The notes under the pieces were generated by a model. It was not told where the DNA came from and ran no database searches. It worked only from the letters and a program-made list of their open reading frames with translations. A stretch of 64,000 nt of DNA from Celoporthe dispersa. Lineage: Eukaryota > Ascomycota > Sordariomycetes > Diaporthales > Cryphonectriaceae. The translations under genes and the position numbers were made by a program. Shown here piece after piece: positions 34,477 to 46,500 of this stretch (position 1 is its first letter; every line of letters starts with the position of its first letter). The stretch lies in the NCBI GenBank assembly GCA_016584495.1, contig WAID01000010.1, forward strand, positions 62,001-126,000, given 5' to 3'.

Positions 34477-35559
34477 ATGTCGCCCTTAACAACCTCCTCA
34501 ACAGACCCTCTCACCACCCCTGCGGCATCTTCAACCACGGCAACGCTCCCAGACGGCACAGTCACAACCGCCATCGCCACCCTGACAACACCCTTCACGC
34601 CCCCAGCAGCAGGCTGCACCCCTCTCTGGGAAACCACTAGCATCCTGAGCGGCCTCTGGGACCAAGACGACAGATGGACCACCACAACCGCACAGGCTCT
34701 CATCTCAGGCCCCGCCGCAGACGCACGGTTCCAGGCATGTCAGCCCTCCGGCTGGGCCGACGTTGTCTCGCAGAGCCGTTTCGCCTTTAGCCCCGCCGTG
34801 TGTCCCAGCGGGTGGACGGCGTACGGGCTGACGACCTTTGTGTCCACCCCGGCCAGCTCGACGGCGCGGCCGACGACGGCTTCGAGTGCGTACTGCTGTG
34901 CGGAGGGGTTCAGCCTGAGTGGTGGGGGCCAGTATGTCCCTGTCGACGGGGCGCCGTTCACCAGCGCGATGTGTGTCCGCGGGCTGGAGGGAAACGATAA
35001 TTCCCTGACGGACAAGCTGAGCCTCACAGCAGCACCAGCGACGACGGCGACGACGATCACAACAACAGCAGCGGGAAGCTTAGGACCCACGACATCCTCC
35101 GACGGCATCGTCTCCCTCCACACGGCGTGGAACATCATCTGGGAGGCATCCGACACATCCACCCTCTCGCCCGAGCCGCCCAGGCTGACCTCGGGCATGT
35201 ACGTGCCGACATGGGTGCCGGGAACGCAGCTGCAGAAGGGACAGTACACCGTGGACACGCCCGCCTCGGAGACGGACGGGATGGTGGGAGGCTTGTATTA
35301 TTTCCTGACGGTAGGGCTGCCCCTGCTCGGGTTTGCGGTGTTGTGCTGCTGCGGATACTTTTGTTGGCGGTCGAGGAGGGGGTATGATGTTGGTAAGAAA
35401 AAGAAGGAGCAGGAGTGGCCCAGGGCGGCGGCGGTGCCTCCGTTTCAGGTCGAGGGTGGACAGGAGCTGCAGAGCTGGACGAGTTATTCCGGAACGTCTG
35501 TGGTGAAGGGGCGCGTGGTTGAGTCTGTAGCGGAGTCTTCTTCGTCTGGAGAGGGCTGA
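34477..35559 (+). CDS. Single-pass membrane protein with Thr/Ser-rich, Cys-rich ectodomain
   Basis: Single exon, 360 aa. The first 35 residues are Thr/Ser/Pro-rich with no clear signal peptide. A Cys-containing region follows (GCTPLWETTSIL, FQACQPSGWADVV, SPAVCPSGWTAYG, AYCCAEGFSLSGG, SAMCVRGLEG), then a Thr-rich linker, then one membrane segment near the C-terminal side (YYFLTVGLPLLGFAVLCCCG) followed by a basic stop-transfer stretch (WRSRRGYD, KKKK) and a Ser-rich cytosolic tail. Proteins of this plan are widespread in Sordariomycetes but uncharacterised; a cell-surface or wall-sensing role is inference. Complete and uninterrupted. Confidence 0.75.
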   Translation: MSPLTTSSTDPLTTPAASSTTATLPDGTVTTAIATLTTPFTPPAAGCTPLWETTSILSGLWDQDDRWTTTTAQALISGPAADARFQACQPSGWADVVSQSRFAFSPAVCPSGWTAYGLTTFVSTPASSTARPTTASSAYCCAEGFSLSGGGQYVPVDGAPFTSAMCVRGLEGNDNSLTDKLSLTAAPATTATTITTTAAGSLGPTTSSDGIVSLHTAWNIIWEASDTSTLSPEPPRLTSGMYVPTWVPGTQLQKGQYTVDTPASETDGMVGGLYYFLTVGLPLLGFAVLCCCGYFCWRSRRGYDVGKKKKEQEWPRAAAVPPFQVEGGQELQSWTSYSGTSVVKGRVVESVAESSSSGEG

Positions 35560-35868
35560 TATTGACCTGGTAGACGAGAAGCATAAAATGCTATCTACTC
35601 CATTTTCCCCCTTCCCTTTCTGTTCTTCTCCAAAAGAGAATCTAGAGTATAGTGTTGAGATTGGTTGTTGGCTGCATGTGTGGCCACGTCGACGGGCGTC
35701 TTGTTGTGGACGGAGTTGCACCTCCATAACTCCACTCATGGCGGCAGCCTGAATCTCTGGCCTTATCTACTAAGGACCGGTTGCCAAGAGCTATTATAAC
35801 TTGTTGTTGTTGCTACTCTTCTTCTTCTTTGTTTTTTTTTTTTGTCTTTCTGGGTAGCCTGTTTCCGA

Positions 35869-35876
35869 TATAAATA
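35869..35876 (+). promoter_or_regulatory. TATA-like box of the decarboxylase gene
   Basis: TATAAATA lies about 105 bases before the start codon at 35980, a plausible core promoter distance. The rest of 35560-35979 is T-rich and holds no gene. Confidence 0.45.
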
Positions 35877-35979
35877 AAAGGTGGTAGGTCGTACAGATTC
35901 CAAGAGTCATCTAAATAATTCATCTTCACATATTATTATCTACACACATCCTCTTGTACACGCTCATATCCAAAAAAGA

Positions 35980-37372
35980 ATGGGCTCCACAGACACAGAC
36001 GAGGCCTTCTGGGCCAGACACGACAGATATGTCATGTCCACGGGTGTTCCCCCTTCCCCCGTCATCATCACCCGGGCCCAGGGCACCCGCCTCTACGACG
36101 CCCAGGGCCGCTCCATCCTGGACTTCACCTCGGGCCAGATGAGCTCCCTCCTGGGCCACAGCCACCCGGAGATCGTGGCCGCCGTCCGCCGCCACGCGGG
36201 CGAGCTGGACCACCTCCTGAGCAACATGGTGACGAGACCCGTCGTCGACCTCGCCGAGCGCCTGGCGTCCGTCCTGCCGGCCCCGCTGGAGAAGTCCTTC
36301 TTCCTCAACACGGGCAGCGAGACGACCGAGGCCGCGCTGCGCATCGCCAAGCTGTACACGGGCCGTTTTGAGGTCGTCGCGCTGTCGGCCAGCTACCACG
36401 GCCTGACCTCCGGCGCCGGAGCAGTCACCTACGCCGCGGGCCGCCGCAATGCAGGGCCCACTGTGCCGGGCCAGATTGTTTTCCCCGCGCCCTATGCCTA
36501 CCGCTCTGTGTTTCGCAGGCGGGAGGGTGGTGATGGCAGCAGTAGTGATAGTAGCAGCAGTAGTAGTAGGGAGAGGTGGACATATGACTGGGAGGCGGAG
36601 CTGGAGTACGGCTGGGCCATGGTCGACCGCCAGAGCGTCGGGTCGCTGGCCGCGCTCATCATGGAGCCGATCCTGTCGACGGGCGGGGTGCTGGACCTGC
36701 CCGGGGGATACCTGGCGCGCATGGCGGCCGAGTGCAGGCGGCGCGGGATGCTGTTGATCCTGGACGAGGCGCAGACGGGCGTGGGCAGGACGGGCAGGAT
36801 GTTTGCCTTCCAGCACGAGGGAGGGAGACGGGGGCTGCGTGGTCCCGGACATCCTGTGCCTCTCCAAGACGCTGGGCTGTGGGCTCCCGCTGGCCTCGGT
36901 GAGCACCACGGCCGAGATCGAGAGGGGCGCGCGGGAGGCCGGGTTCCTGTGGCTGACGACGCACCTGAACGACCCTCTGACCGCGGCCGTGGGCTGCAAG
37001 GTGCTGGAGATCGTGGAGCGCGACGACATCTGCGGGAGGGCGCGCGAGAGAGGCGAGCAGCTCCGGAGAGGCCTGCTGCTCCTCAGGGACAGGTACTGGT
37101 GCGTGGGCGACGTGAGGGGCCGGGGCCTCCTGCAGGGCATCGAGATCATCTCGGACCGCGAGACGAGGGCGCCTGGGCCGGAGCTGGGCCAGGCGGTGAG
37201 CGATCGGGCCATGGCCTGTGGGCTGTCTTGTAATGTGGTTAACCTGCCCGGTATGGGGGGCGTGTTTAGGCTGGCGCCGCCTGTGACGGTCTCTGCCGAG
37301 GAGATTGAGGAGGGGCTGAGGATCCTGGATGAGGCGTTTGGCTATGTGCTGAAGGAGAGGGGGATGCTGTGA
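35980..37372 (+). CDS. Class III aminotransferase, 2,2-dialkylglycine decarboxylase-like (frame break)
   Basis: Single exon; 463 aa when one extra base is allowed for. Pyridoxal-phosphate fold I motifs are in order: GHSHPEIVAAV, FFLNTGSETTEAALRIAK, SASYHGLTSGA, MEPILSTGGV, LLILDEAQTGVGRTG, and LSKTLGCGLPLA whose Lys binds the cofactor. The C-terminal domain (GRGLLQGIEII, GMGGVFRLAPPVT, IEEGLRILDEAF) is complete. The frame breaks between QHEG and the motif CVVPDILCLSK, in GAGGGAGGGAGA at about 36817-36829, by one surplus base. A Ser run (SSSDSSSSSS) is inserted in the loop after YAYRSVFRRR, unusual for the family. The enzyme class decarboxylates dialkylated amino acids such as 2-aminoisobutyrate and transfers the amino group to pyruvate; the exact substrate here is not shown. 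Gabaculine-type aminotransferases are the alternative. Confidence 0.8.
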
Positions 37373-37850
37373 CAGTACTTATTGAGATGGCTGCAAGAGC
37401 TGCGCAGGATCTCCTGCACACCTGAGACGACAAGAGTCACCAGCACTGGCATGTTTCCTCTTATTGAGAACAAGATGAGTCAGATTTGGAAGTGGTATCT
37501 CCGCAAGAGGGTATATGAACAAACTGATCCTGAATATTGTCACGCCTGCGAGCAACAGACTGACTGACTTGACAGACCTGACTTGACAACGCCACCACAC
37601 CTTTGATGAAAATGGAAAAATCCAACCGGAAAAGAAAAAAGAGAGATCCATACACCACCCAGCAGCTGTCATGGAGAATAAAAGCAAAAGAAAAAAAAAA
37701 GGACGTATTCGATCCATCATCATTGAACGGTTCCTTCATAAGAGACAGATAGAAACAGCCACACCCAAGTCGTATATGTATATATTATGGTGTTGTTTCT
37801 TGTTTTTTCGTCTTTCGGGATTCTTATCTCTCAAGCCACACAGACTCGGT
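37373..37850. other. Convergent intergenic region
   Basis: About 480 bases between the stops of two converging genes; A-rich stretches such as the run at 37690-37701, no gene. Confidence 0.5.
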
Positions 37851-38438
37851 TTAGGCACCGGCGTAGGGCTTGGTGTGGTGGCCCTTGCTGGGCGAGGAGT
37901 TGCTGCGGCGGGACCGCATGGCCTCGATGGCGTCGAGGACAACCAGGAAGAGGAAGATGGCCCTGTTAACAGTGGATGACTGTGGTCAGCATGTTGTCCC
38001 TTTAAAAGAAGAAAGAAAACCCAATTCAAAAGTTGTGAATACTCACCACAGGAAGAAGCCAAAGGCGATGGCGGCCTCAAAGGAGCCACACCAGGTGTTC
38101 CCATGACAGGCCGGCGCGCCAAAGTACACGGCCAGGGCGATGGAGCCGGCGAACCAGAAGATCATGGTGACGGACTCGAGGGCGAGGGCGGCCAGCTTGT
38201 GGAAGATGCTGGTCATGTAGAGCGGGGTGAGCCCGACGTAGGCGAGGACGAGCAGGGACCAGACGGCGTTGAAGAGCTGGAAGTTGAGGCGGTCCGGGCT
38301 CCAGTACCAGCCCCAGCTGTAGCCGCCACTGTAGTCATAGCCGTCGTACGTGGAGACCAGGTAGGCGACGAGGCCGAGCTCGATGATGGTGAAGACGGCG
38401 GCCGCTATGTGGGCGATGGGGACGAAGCCGAGAGCCAT
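37851..38438 (-). CDS. MARVEL-domain four-helix membrane protein
   Basis: Two exons: 38438-38047 and 37962-37851, intron 37963-38046 (GT-AG), 167 aa. Four hydrophobic segments are seen: AHIAAAVFTIIELGLVAYLV, FNAVWSLLVLAYVGLTPLYM, ALESVTMIFWFAGSIALAVY and AIAFGFFLWAIFLFLVVLDA. Two Cys (APACHGNTWCG) lie in the second extracellular loop, and the C-terminal tail is basic and Ser-rich. This is the fungal MARVEL pattern, associated with membrane apposition and eisosome or vesicle membranes (for example Nce102-like proteins). The exact role is unknown. The start at 38438 places helix 1 eleven residues in; an upstream ATG at 38486 is less likely. Confidence 0.8.
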
Positions 38439-39909
38439 GGTGGGCGGTTGTGATTGTTGCTGACCTGCGTGCGAGGTGTGTGGCAAGGGAGGCTTGTCCT
38501 GGTCGTAGTAGTGGTGATGTTGGGTTGGTGAGGAGGAACAGAGAAGATTCTCTCTCAGTCAAGGGAGCAGTCTGTGTGATGTGTAAATATTACCGTATAA
38601 GCTGAAGTCCTCTGCGGTGATGGATGCAGGTCACGGTGTGTGTATGTGTGTGTGTATATATATATGAAATTGTAACTTGTCCAGTGGGGAGAGAGAGAGA
38701 GGCTGAGTAGTTGGGCATATATAAAGAAAAAAGGAAAAAAGAAGAAGAAAAAGGTGATTTACTACGTAAAAGGTCAGGCGCTGCTGCGGGTTGAGAAAGT
38801 GGGCACCCAAAACGCAGGGAAGACAAGACCAAAAAAATTAGAGAGAATGACGTGGTGGCTGCCCAGCGGACAAGTCACGGTTCAACCAGCATCTCAGATC
38901 CCCAACGCAGGGCGGCGACACCCAATCAGTTCCCCGTCGTCATCCCTGGGCCCAGGCGGGAAAGAGGGAAAGCCCCTCCACCCCCCCGGCAGGTTGACAA
39001 CAAAGAGTCTTGGTTTCGTGTTGGGCTTCTCTCTCTCTCTCTCTCTCTCGCTCGCACCTCCACCCACTTGCATGGCTGGCAGGCTATACATTCTGGATCG
39101 TCTACTGTGGGATCTCGGAGTATTTCATCCTCGGGTGACCTCATCTTTTTTTCTTCTTCCCTCCTCGTCCCCCTTCTTTCTTGTTCTTTCCTTTTCCTGC
39201 TCTGGTCTCTTGATCGATCACCAAGAGGAAGGAGGGATATGTGCAGGCCGTGGGCAGACATGTCGTCATAGTTCATGGGCTCTATAATACCCTATTGGCT
39301 AGTGGCGTGGTGGTGCAGTGATCACTGGCCGCTACTGACTGGGGGGGGGGCCCTGTTGCCCGCGGATCTCCACCTGAGGGCCTCTCTCCGCTCAGCTTTT
39401 TAGCGCTCTAGGCCCTTGGGCTGGCACGCAGGGCTCGCAGTGGTTTCACGAGGACCCTTGGAAAGCTTGGGTGTTTTGGCGGCATTACTGAACATAATAT
39501 GGGTCCATAGGTGCACGCCAGCTGGGTGAGGGTGGCGCAGCTCTTCAGGCCTGGGCCGAGTTACCCAGAGGTCGACGACGGAACTCGGAGGAGAGAGAGA
39601 GAGAGAGAAAGAGAAAGTCGAGAGACCTTTTTGTACATGAAGAATTTGTGGTTGAAGGCCGTGAGTGTGCGATCAACCCATTCATGCTGTTCCGGTTCTC
39701 GTTGGTCCCGTGCATGCAGTGTTTCTTTTTATGTCTTCTGCCCAAAACAATCTTTTCTCTTACATTGTATGTACGTTTTCTAGTTTGTCACTGCACAAGA
39801 CCTGTTGTAAGCTGACGATCGTCTCAGCTAAGATGTGATTCAAGATGCTGCCCAGTCGAAACCCACAAAATACGAGCCCGCTCATATCCAGCCCAAGCTC
39901 TCGTCCTGC
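38439..39909. other. Intergenic region, no gene seen
   Basis: About 1.5 kb. The part next to the MARVEL gene has an alternating TATATATATAT at about 38656-38667 that could serve as a TATA element on the minus strand, and a CT run at 39030-39050. No gene found. Confidence 0.4.
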
Positions 39910-40512
39910 CTAAACGTCCCAGCTCATCAGATGCCCGGAACCACCGCCCTGAAAGCCATCCAGAGGACCAATGGGAATCCCCGCGAAATCATGATTCGAC
40001 GTCGTAGGCGCACCCTGAGACACTGCTGCTGCCGGCACGGGGTGAGGAGGCGGAGGATAGACGCTGTTAAGATCGCTAAAGTCAGGCAGCACAGCAGGAG
40101 GAGGCACGCCGCCGCCAGGGTGAAGAGGCATGCCCATGCTTCCCATGACCAGGGGGAGGTTGTATGCCTGGAGGCTGTCGAACAGTTCTCCTCCTCCTCC
40201 TCCTCCTGCTGCTGCTGCCGCGCCCATTGCGTCGCCGTAGCCGGTAGGTAGTACTGCCATGGCGTCGTCCAGGAACATGGTCGAGGGCGCGGGCGAGCCT
40301 GAGGCGGGTGTTGCGTAGGAGGATGACCCTGCTCCTCCTGCCAGCGGGGTGATGGACGAGAGGGGTGGGCCCAGGCCGAGGTCGAACGCCGAGGAGGAGC
40401 TGCCGCTGAGCCCGCGGTGGTGTTGGCGAGAGGGAGGGAGCAGGCCTGGGTGGATACAATCCTCGCCAAAGGATGCTGCTGCTGTTGGGTGTTGGTGGTG
40501 TTTATTCTGGGC

Positions 40513-40548
<36 letters not shown>

Positions 40549-43500
40549 GTTGGCCATGCAGGGCTCGATGGCCTCTGGCGAACACGAGTGCTTCTCCCGG
40601 TCGGAGATGTTCCTCCCTGGCCATGCGGAATATTGCGAGCGGGTTGAGGACCAGGTCAGGCGTGTACTGGGGAGGACTGCCCCAGCCTGCATCAGCTGGG
40701 TGAGGAGGAGGAGTCGTGGTTGCTGTTGTTGATCTTCCCGAGTTCTGCTGATCGCTGCTGACCAGGACGATGGGTGGTGATGGGTTGTGGTTGTGATTGC
40801 GGTTCTTTGTGTCGCTAGAAGAAAAAGGAGGTAGAGGGAGGCCTGCTTTGAACAGCATCTGGATGGTGGCGTCGTGCTGCAATTATGAAGAGGAACGCTG
40901 TATCATCAGCCATACCGAACTTGATCCTGCATTTAATCTCCTCTGGAGGAAGAGAGAGAGGGAGAGAGAGAACAAAACAAGAGAGAAAAGACGTACCAGC
41001 GGCCGTGCCAGGGAGTGAAGAGGAATCATAGCCTCGAGGGCCCGGATATTGGAGTGCACCGCGGTGACAGCATTCATCCTAAACACCTCCCCCTTGTCCC
41101 TGGCACTCCCAACCCCGGCCGTGATGCAGTGAACCACCACCCTCGCCGAGTCGTGCGCGATCACGCTGAGCCACGTGTCCGCCAGCGCCTCCTGTCCATG
41201 CTTCATGGCCTCCTCGAACAAGGCGCAGATGGCCATGCAGTGCTCGAAACACTGGTCCTGCACACGCCGCAGGAACGAGGCCTGCTCGGGAGGACAGTCG
41301 AGCCGCCCGCGCATGGGGAAGATGTCCCTGATGCCGATGCGCGCCAGGTCGCACATGGTCTGGTGGAACGTAAAGTGACAGAACAGCAGGCCGCCGAGCT
41401 GCGAGGCCTCCCTCCGCTTGTAGATCGCACCCCGCGTTAGGCGCATGCTGTCGGGGAGGTGGTTGGTCCAGTGCTGCAGCTGTGCCTGCAGCATGGCGAA
41501 CTCAGACTGTGGGAGCCAGGGCGGCTGTGCCTGGTCGAGGTGCTTGACGAACCGGAGGACTTTTCCTGCGGATGCTGACGAGGCGGATAAAGTACGCCTG
41601 GAGGTCGAGGCGCTCCACCACCGCACGCGTTCCTCCTCCTCCTCCTCCTCCTCCTCCTTGCTGCTGCCGCTGCTGCTGCTGGCGGTCCTCGGCGGATACA
41701 AAGGGCAGATATGTCCCGGGGCGGAGCGCCTCCACGATGCGAGGGCGCTGGGCGTCGAAGCTCTGGTCGCTGCAGGGGAGCTGGATCTGCACGTCTGCCT
41801 CGCGCAGGAGCGTCAGCTCGTCTACCCCACTGCCCACCCAGGCGTCCATGGTGTAGATGCTCCACATCAGCCTCCTCCTGGCTTCCCTCGTGGTCGGGGA
41901 CAGGCCTTGTGCTGCTGCCACCATCCCACCACCACCACCACCACCACCAGCAGCGCTCCCGTTCATCTTGCTGTCCTTGCTGTTGTTGTTGCTGTTTTGG
42001 TCTCTGCAGAGGATGTCGGGAGAGGACTCGACGTTGATCTGGAGGGCCTGGGCCATCCCTCACACCCAGGCCGGTGAGCATAAAGGCACAGGCGTGGTTC
42101 CCTACACGCAGCTCGTGTTCGTGCAGGAGGACGATGGCCATGGTGTTCTCCACCGAGGGTGTGTCCAGGCCCAGGAGGACGAGCTGCTGCGCCCTCCTCG
42201 CCCACTGACACCCTGCCGAGAGGGCCAGCTCGCCTGAGGATTGCTGCTGTTGGCACTCGTCGTCCATTCCGTCCTCGCCGCCTCCCTGTCCCTCTCCATC
42301 ATTCCTTCTTCTTCCTTCTCCTCCAGCAGCAACAGACTTGAGGGCCCAGAACTTGGCACCAAGGGAACACACAACCAGGAGGAGTGCGTTGCCCTGGTGT
42401 TCGTACCAGGACGACGACGACCAGTGCTCGAGGTGCTGCATGACAGACGGCCTGTGGATGAAGCCAAAGCAGCGGAGGCTGTGCATGTTAGCGAAGAAGG
42501 CCTCGACCAGCTGGATGACGTGCTCCCGGCTCCTGGGGAGCTCGTGCGCAAGGAGCCAAGACGACGGGGAGGATGTTGTTGGCCCTGTCATCGTATTGAG
42601 GTCCGGCTCGGAGGTCGTCCCGCGTCCGCGAGAACTGGGCGGCGGGCTCGAGCCGGTGTGGGAGAGGGCTGGCGAGCTTGGATGGCTGTGCAGGGCACCG
42701 CTGCTGGATGGTCTGCACGTCAGTACCAAAGGGACGACGTCGTCCCAGTCAGCCCTCGGAACAGAAGCGTGGGATCGGTTCTCCTGGGGGAGAATATACA
42801 GAAAAGACAAAAAAAGGGAGAAGGGGGGTTTTCTGTTTCATTTCTAGTTCACTCACGTTTCGCCCTTGGTATTAGAACCTCCTCCACGGCCGTCAGCCTC
42901 CTGCGACGCCGCCTCCAGCCAAGCAGGCGCCTCCTTCCCATCATAACAGCACTGCATATCGCGCTGCCTGCAGCGGAGACAAGCAGGCCTTTCCCCGGAG
43001 CACCTGCTCTTGGACGACCGGCACCCCCGGCACGACCGGTAGGTTCGCGACCGCCGCAAGCCCGCCTGGGTCCGGAGATACTCGCCCTCGGCCTCACCCT
43101 TGAGGAGGGCATTGTGGTAGGCTGGTGAGTTAGGACACGGGAGGTTGAGCCGGGCGCAATTGTAGCAGCCTCCGGGCCTCTCGTCACACTTGACCTGTCA
43201 AGACAAATGAATAATTAGCGTTCTTTATCTTCTTTTTTTTTGCTCTGTCCTTTTTTTTTCTTTCTTCAAAAGGCCAGCTGACATTCCCGGTCGAACAAGA
43301 ATACATCCAGAGTGTTTCCTTACTTTGCGTGAGCGGCAGGTTCGGCAGCCTAGGTTGCTCGGGTCAATATAATAACCTTTTAATTTTATTTTTTTCCAGG
43401 TAGAGGAGTAGGAGGAGAAGATTCAGTTTGCAATACCGATGATGCAAGAACGGTTGTGAGGTAATATGTTTGTACACACAAGGGAGAGATATCTCAGTAG

Positions 43501-43578
43501 AATGTACTCACCTGTTCTCGACCGTTGCTTCTCGCGGCGGCCAGCCCCGGTATCCGCCACGTGGATCGGCACACCCAT
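39910..43578 (-). CDS. Zn2Cys6 transcription factor with two tandem zinc clusters (three frame breaks)
   Basis: Five exons: 43578-43512, 43376-43324, 43194-42857, about 42754-40997, 40876-39910; about 1059 aa after allowing for three surplus bases. Residues 33-60 form one perfect CX2CX6CX6CX2CX6C cluster (GCRTCRSRKVKC, CYNC), and residues 95-122 form a second perfect one (SCRGCRSSKSRC, CLRC). The first cluster is split by intron 2. A middle homology region follows (LVEAFFANMHSLRCFGFIHR, MWSIYTMDAWVGSGVDEL, ADVQIQLPCSD), as in the fungal-specific transcription-factor domain. The C-terminus is low-complexity (Asn/Thr, Gly, Ser). Frame breaks: GGG near 42057-42060 (GVR then MAQALQINVE), AAAA at 41571-41574 (SIRRK then VLRFVKHLD), and GGGAGG near 40611-40617 (RMARE then NISDREKHSC). 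The acceptor of exon 4 (42754) is the least certain boundary. Nuclear regulator; targets unknown. Confidence 0.8.
40512..40549. repeat. (GTT)n microsatellite in the regulator's coding region
   Basis: About twelve GTT units, read on the minus strand as AAC/ACA repeats. Depending on frame they encode poly-Asn or poly-Thr; the poly-Thr frame agrees with the coding-like sequence on both sides. Confidence 0.85.
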
Positions 43579-46500
43579 GGTGTGGGGGGTGCGTGCGTGC
43601 GTGCGTACGTGCGTCCGTGTATGCGTTGTAGTGTGCGGATAAAGTAGGGGTTATAGAGTATCAAAGCACCAAGTCTCCTAAAATCTAAACCTGGTCCTCG
43701 TCCACAAAAACTATAAGTCGGGTGTGATCTCGAGAAGGTTCTCGCCAGATGTGGGTACGGCTAGTCGCCCTCTGGTTGCGTATGAAGTCGTCATCCCTGA
43801 ATTCTCTGGATCCCTTTATGTTCTGTCTCTCTCTCTCTCTCGGTTGGAGAGGAGGGGACGCAGGAAATGCTGCTGCCTTGGAAAGGCAATAGGTTGGGCC
43901 GGGGGGGGGGGGGGGCGCAAGGGAGGAGGGGAAGAAGACGAAGAAGCGCTTGTTGCTGAGATAGTCCTCGAAACCCTTATGTGTCTACTTCATATATCTC
44001 CAAAACTCTCCTTTAGACCCAAAGGAAGCATAATCTGGAAGGTTGTAGTGTCAGTGGGCTGGGCTCTTTACCGGAAAGCATAATGTATTTTCTACGCCAG
44101 GATGATTTAGGGTCTGACCGCCAAGTATACGCTCGCCGGATCACTAGAGGAGGAGGAACGAGAACGAGACAGAGAGAGAAGGAGACAACTGGGGAGAGAG
44201 TGAGAGAGAGAGAGAGAAAGCGGTCACAGGTGCCTTGACTAAAACTATGCCCAGGCGCCTATCTGAATGAGTGAGTGTGTGATACGACGTGTGGGTGAGA
44301 CGTAAGAATTCCTTGACGGAGGAGAGGATTACCGATATGAGCGGTGATGATGAGCAACAACGTTACACGGGGCTGGTTGTCAAGGGAGAGAACAAAATAC
44401 GGGGGAGGGGGGGCCGGGGGCAGATGGACATTATCTTGTTCGAGTATAGGCCGTGAAGGAACAAGAAGGGAAACAGAGAGAGTATGTGAATGAGCGAGGC
44501 AGGGAGAGAGGGGGGGAGGGAGGGAGGGGAAGAAGAACGGCTCCCCTCCACCGGCTGTGCTGCGCTGGGCGGATTCTATCCACCTGACGTGCGCCTATTG
44601 ACGTTGCACAAACCCTTTCTCACGAGGAAGAAGGGGGGTGGGGGATGAGGTGACAAAAAGACAGTGAGAAAGACAGGATGGAGGGAGAATGTATTGTCGT
44701 ACAAAGCTAGCAGATGCAACCACTGGCGCTTACGATACATTGACGTTGTACTTTGGTCAGACCGAACCGCCCTGGTATGACTTTCAGTTACATTCCTTGC
44801 CGTCGCACAGAGACATAGTTGCTTCTGCTTGTGGGTCGGCGAACCGCCTCTTCTCTTTCTTTTTTTCTTCTTTTCCTTTTCCCTCTTCTGTTCTTCTTCT
44901 CCTGACCCTTGACGCAACCCAACACCATGTACACGCGGCTCCAGAGATCGACAGGACAGACACACAAACACACACAGGCTCTGCACACGGGCCAGTAGTG
45001 ATGATCCATCCCATTTCAACCCTGCCGTTCCCACATGCCGCTCATCAAGGCAGAGGGGAGAGATAGAAAAAGTAGACAGCCCTGGGTGGGAACGCTTCTT
45101 CTCCAGATCGCCCATCGGTAATCGTCCAGCGGATGCCGTAATTAGGTCCCAGGTGTCCTATCAACCATCATCCCATCCATCCCTCCATCACATCCGTAGA
45201 ACCACTCAACAACGTTTAGTTTATGATGATCAGCCTATGGGCGATGGGCGGGCGGCCTGGTGCGGGTCCCCCAGGCCGGGGGCGGGGGTGTTGTCCCTCT
45301 TCTGATGCAAGGAGGTAAGACGCGAGCTGACGTTTCGACGTCTTGTGCATTTTCCTATTCCGTTCAAGTCTTGCTGGGCCCCTGCTGGATCTGCAGTGTG
45401 CTATGGAGACGCCTTGGCCAGGTGTGTGTGTCAGAACTGCGATTTGTTCCTTTTTCTTCCTTTTTCTCTCTTTTTTTTTTTTTTTTTTACTCGCTGAGCT
45501 TTGCCAATCTGTTCTCCCGTCTAGGTCACCTAGTCACTGTTGACCGCTCGCCGCCTGGGCGATCATGTCTCAAAAAGTCCGGCATGGATGGATGGGTTGA
45601 TTGAGAACCGGCCTGGTGGCTCGGCTCCTCCGCCAGCCACGTGGAGATTCTCACCCTCATACATCGTTCATCATTCATCACACCGAGCTTTGCCCACAGG
45701 GCTGGCTCCAGGGGCCGGCTGTGACTGCTTGTTGCTAGTTGGGCTTGTGCGCATGTATGTATGGGATGCCTGGATGATCGACGTGGTGGCAGAAGTAATA
45801 ACCCACCACCACCACCGTATGATTTCTTGCAAGAGCCACCACCGATCATAGATCACAGCTCTGAGGGCGGTGACCACTTACCAGCCTCCATCTATCCCTC
45901 CCCCCCCCCCCCCACATTCAGCTGCACGGGAAGGATCCGTGGGATATTATATATATTGCTACTAACAAGGGTCAGCACCAGGTCAAAACCACACACATAG
46001 ACACGCACACACCACCCACATAACATGTTCTAGCTCTCTATGTGCTGCTTGCATCATATCATAGGCCAACTAACTTTTTTTACGCAGCGTCAGGCAGGCC
46101 CTGAAAACCGCGCGGGAAAAAGCAAGGGCTGAGATGGTACGCCACTGCAGGTGTGGTGGGAGGGGGGAGCGGGCAGCAAGCCACACGCGAGACCGACCAT
46201 GTATTACGTGCAGACTTACTTATGATCTGACAAAGCAGACCTGCGTGCTCCTCTCTTCTTGACTAGTGCTCCGAGAAAAAGGAAAGAAACTTAATTAGGA
46301 AAATGGAGAGGGAAAAGAACACCCACAACCTGTCATCTCCTGCAATCTCCGTCTGCTGCTGCTGCAGCTGGGACATTAACCATGACGAAAGAAGGCCTCC
46401 CGCTTCTGGGGTAAGTATAGTCGGTGGATCAGTTTTAGGACCAAGCCACCACGCGCTCGGCTCCTTGCAGGCAACGCAATGACAGAGAGGCTGGACTGGG

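Noticed and set aside
35926..37212. 428-codon minus-strand open frame
   Set aside because: Antisense to the decarboxylase-like gene, which has all aminotransferase motifs on the plus strand.
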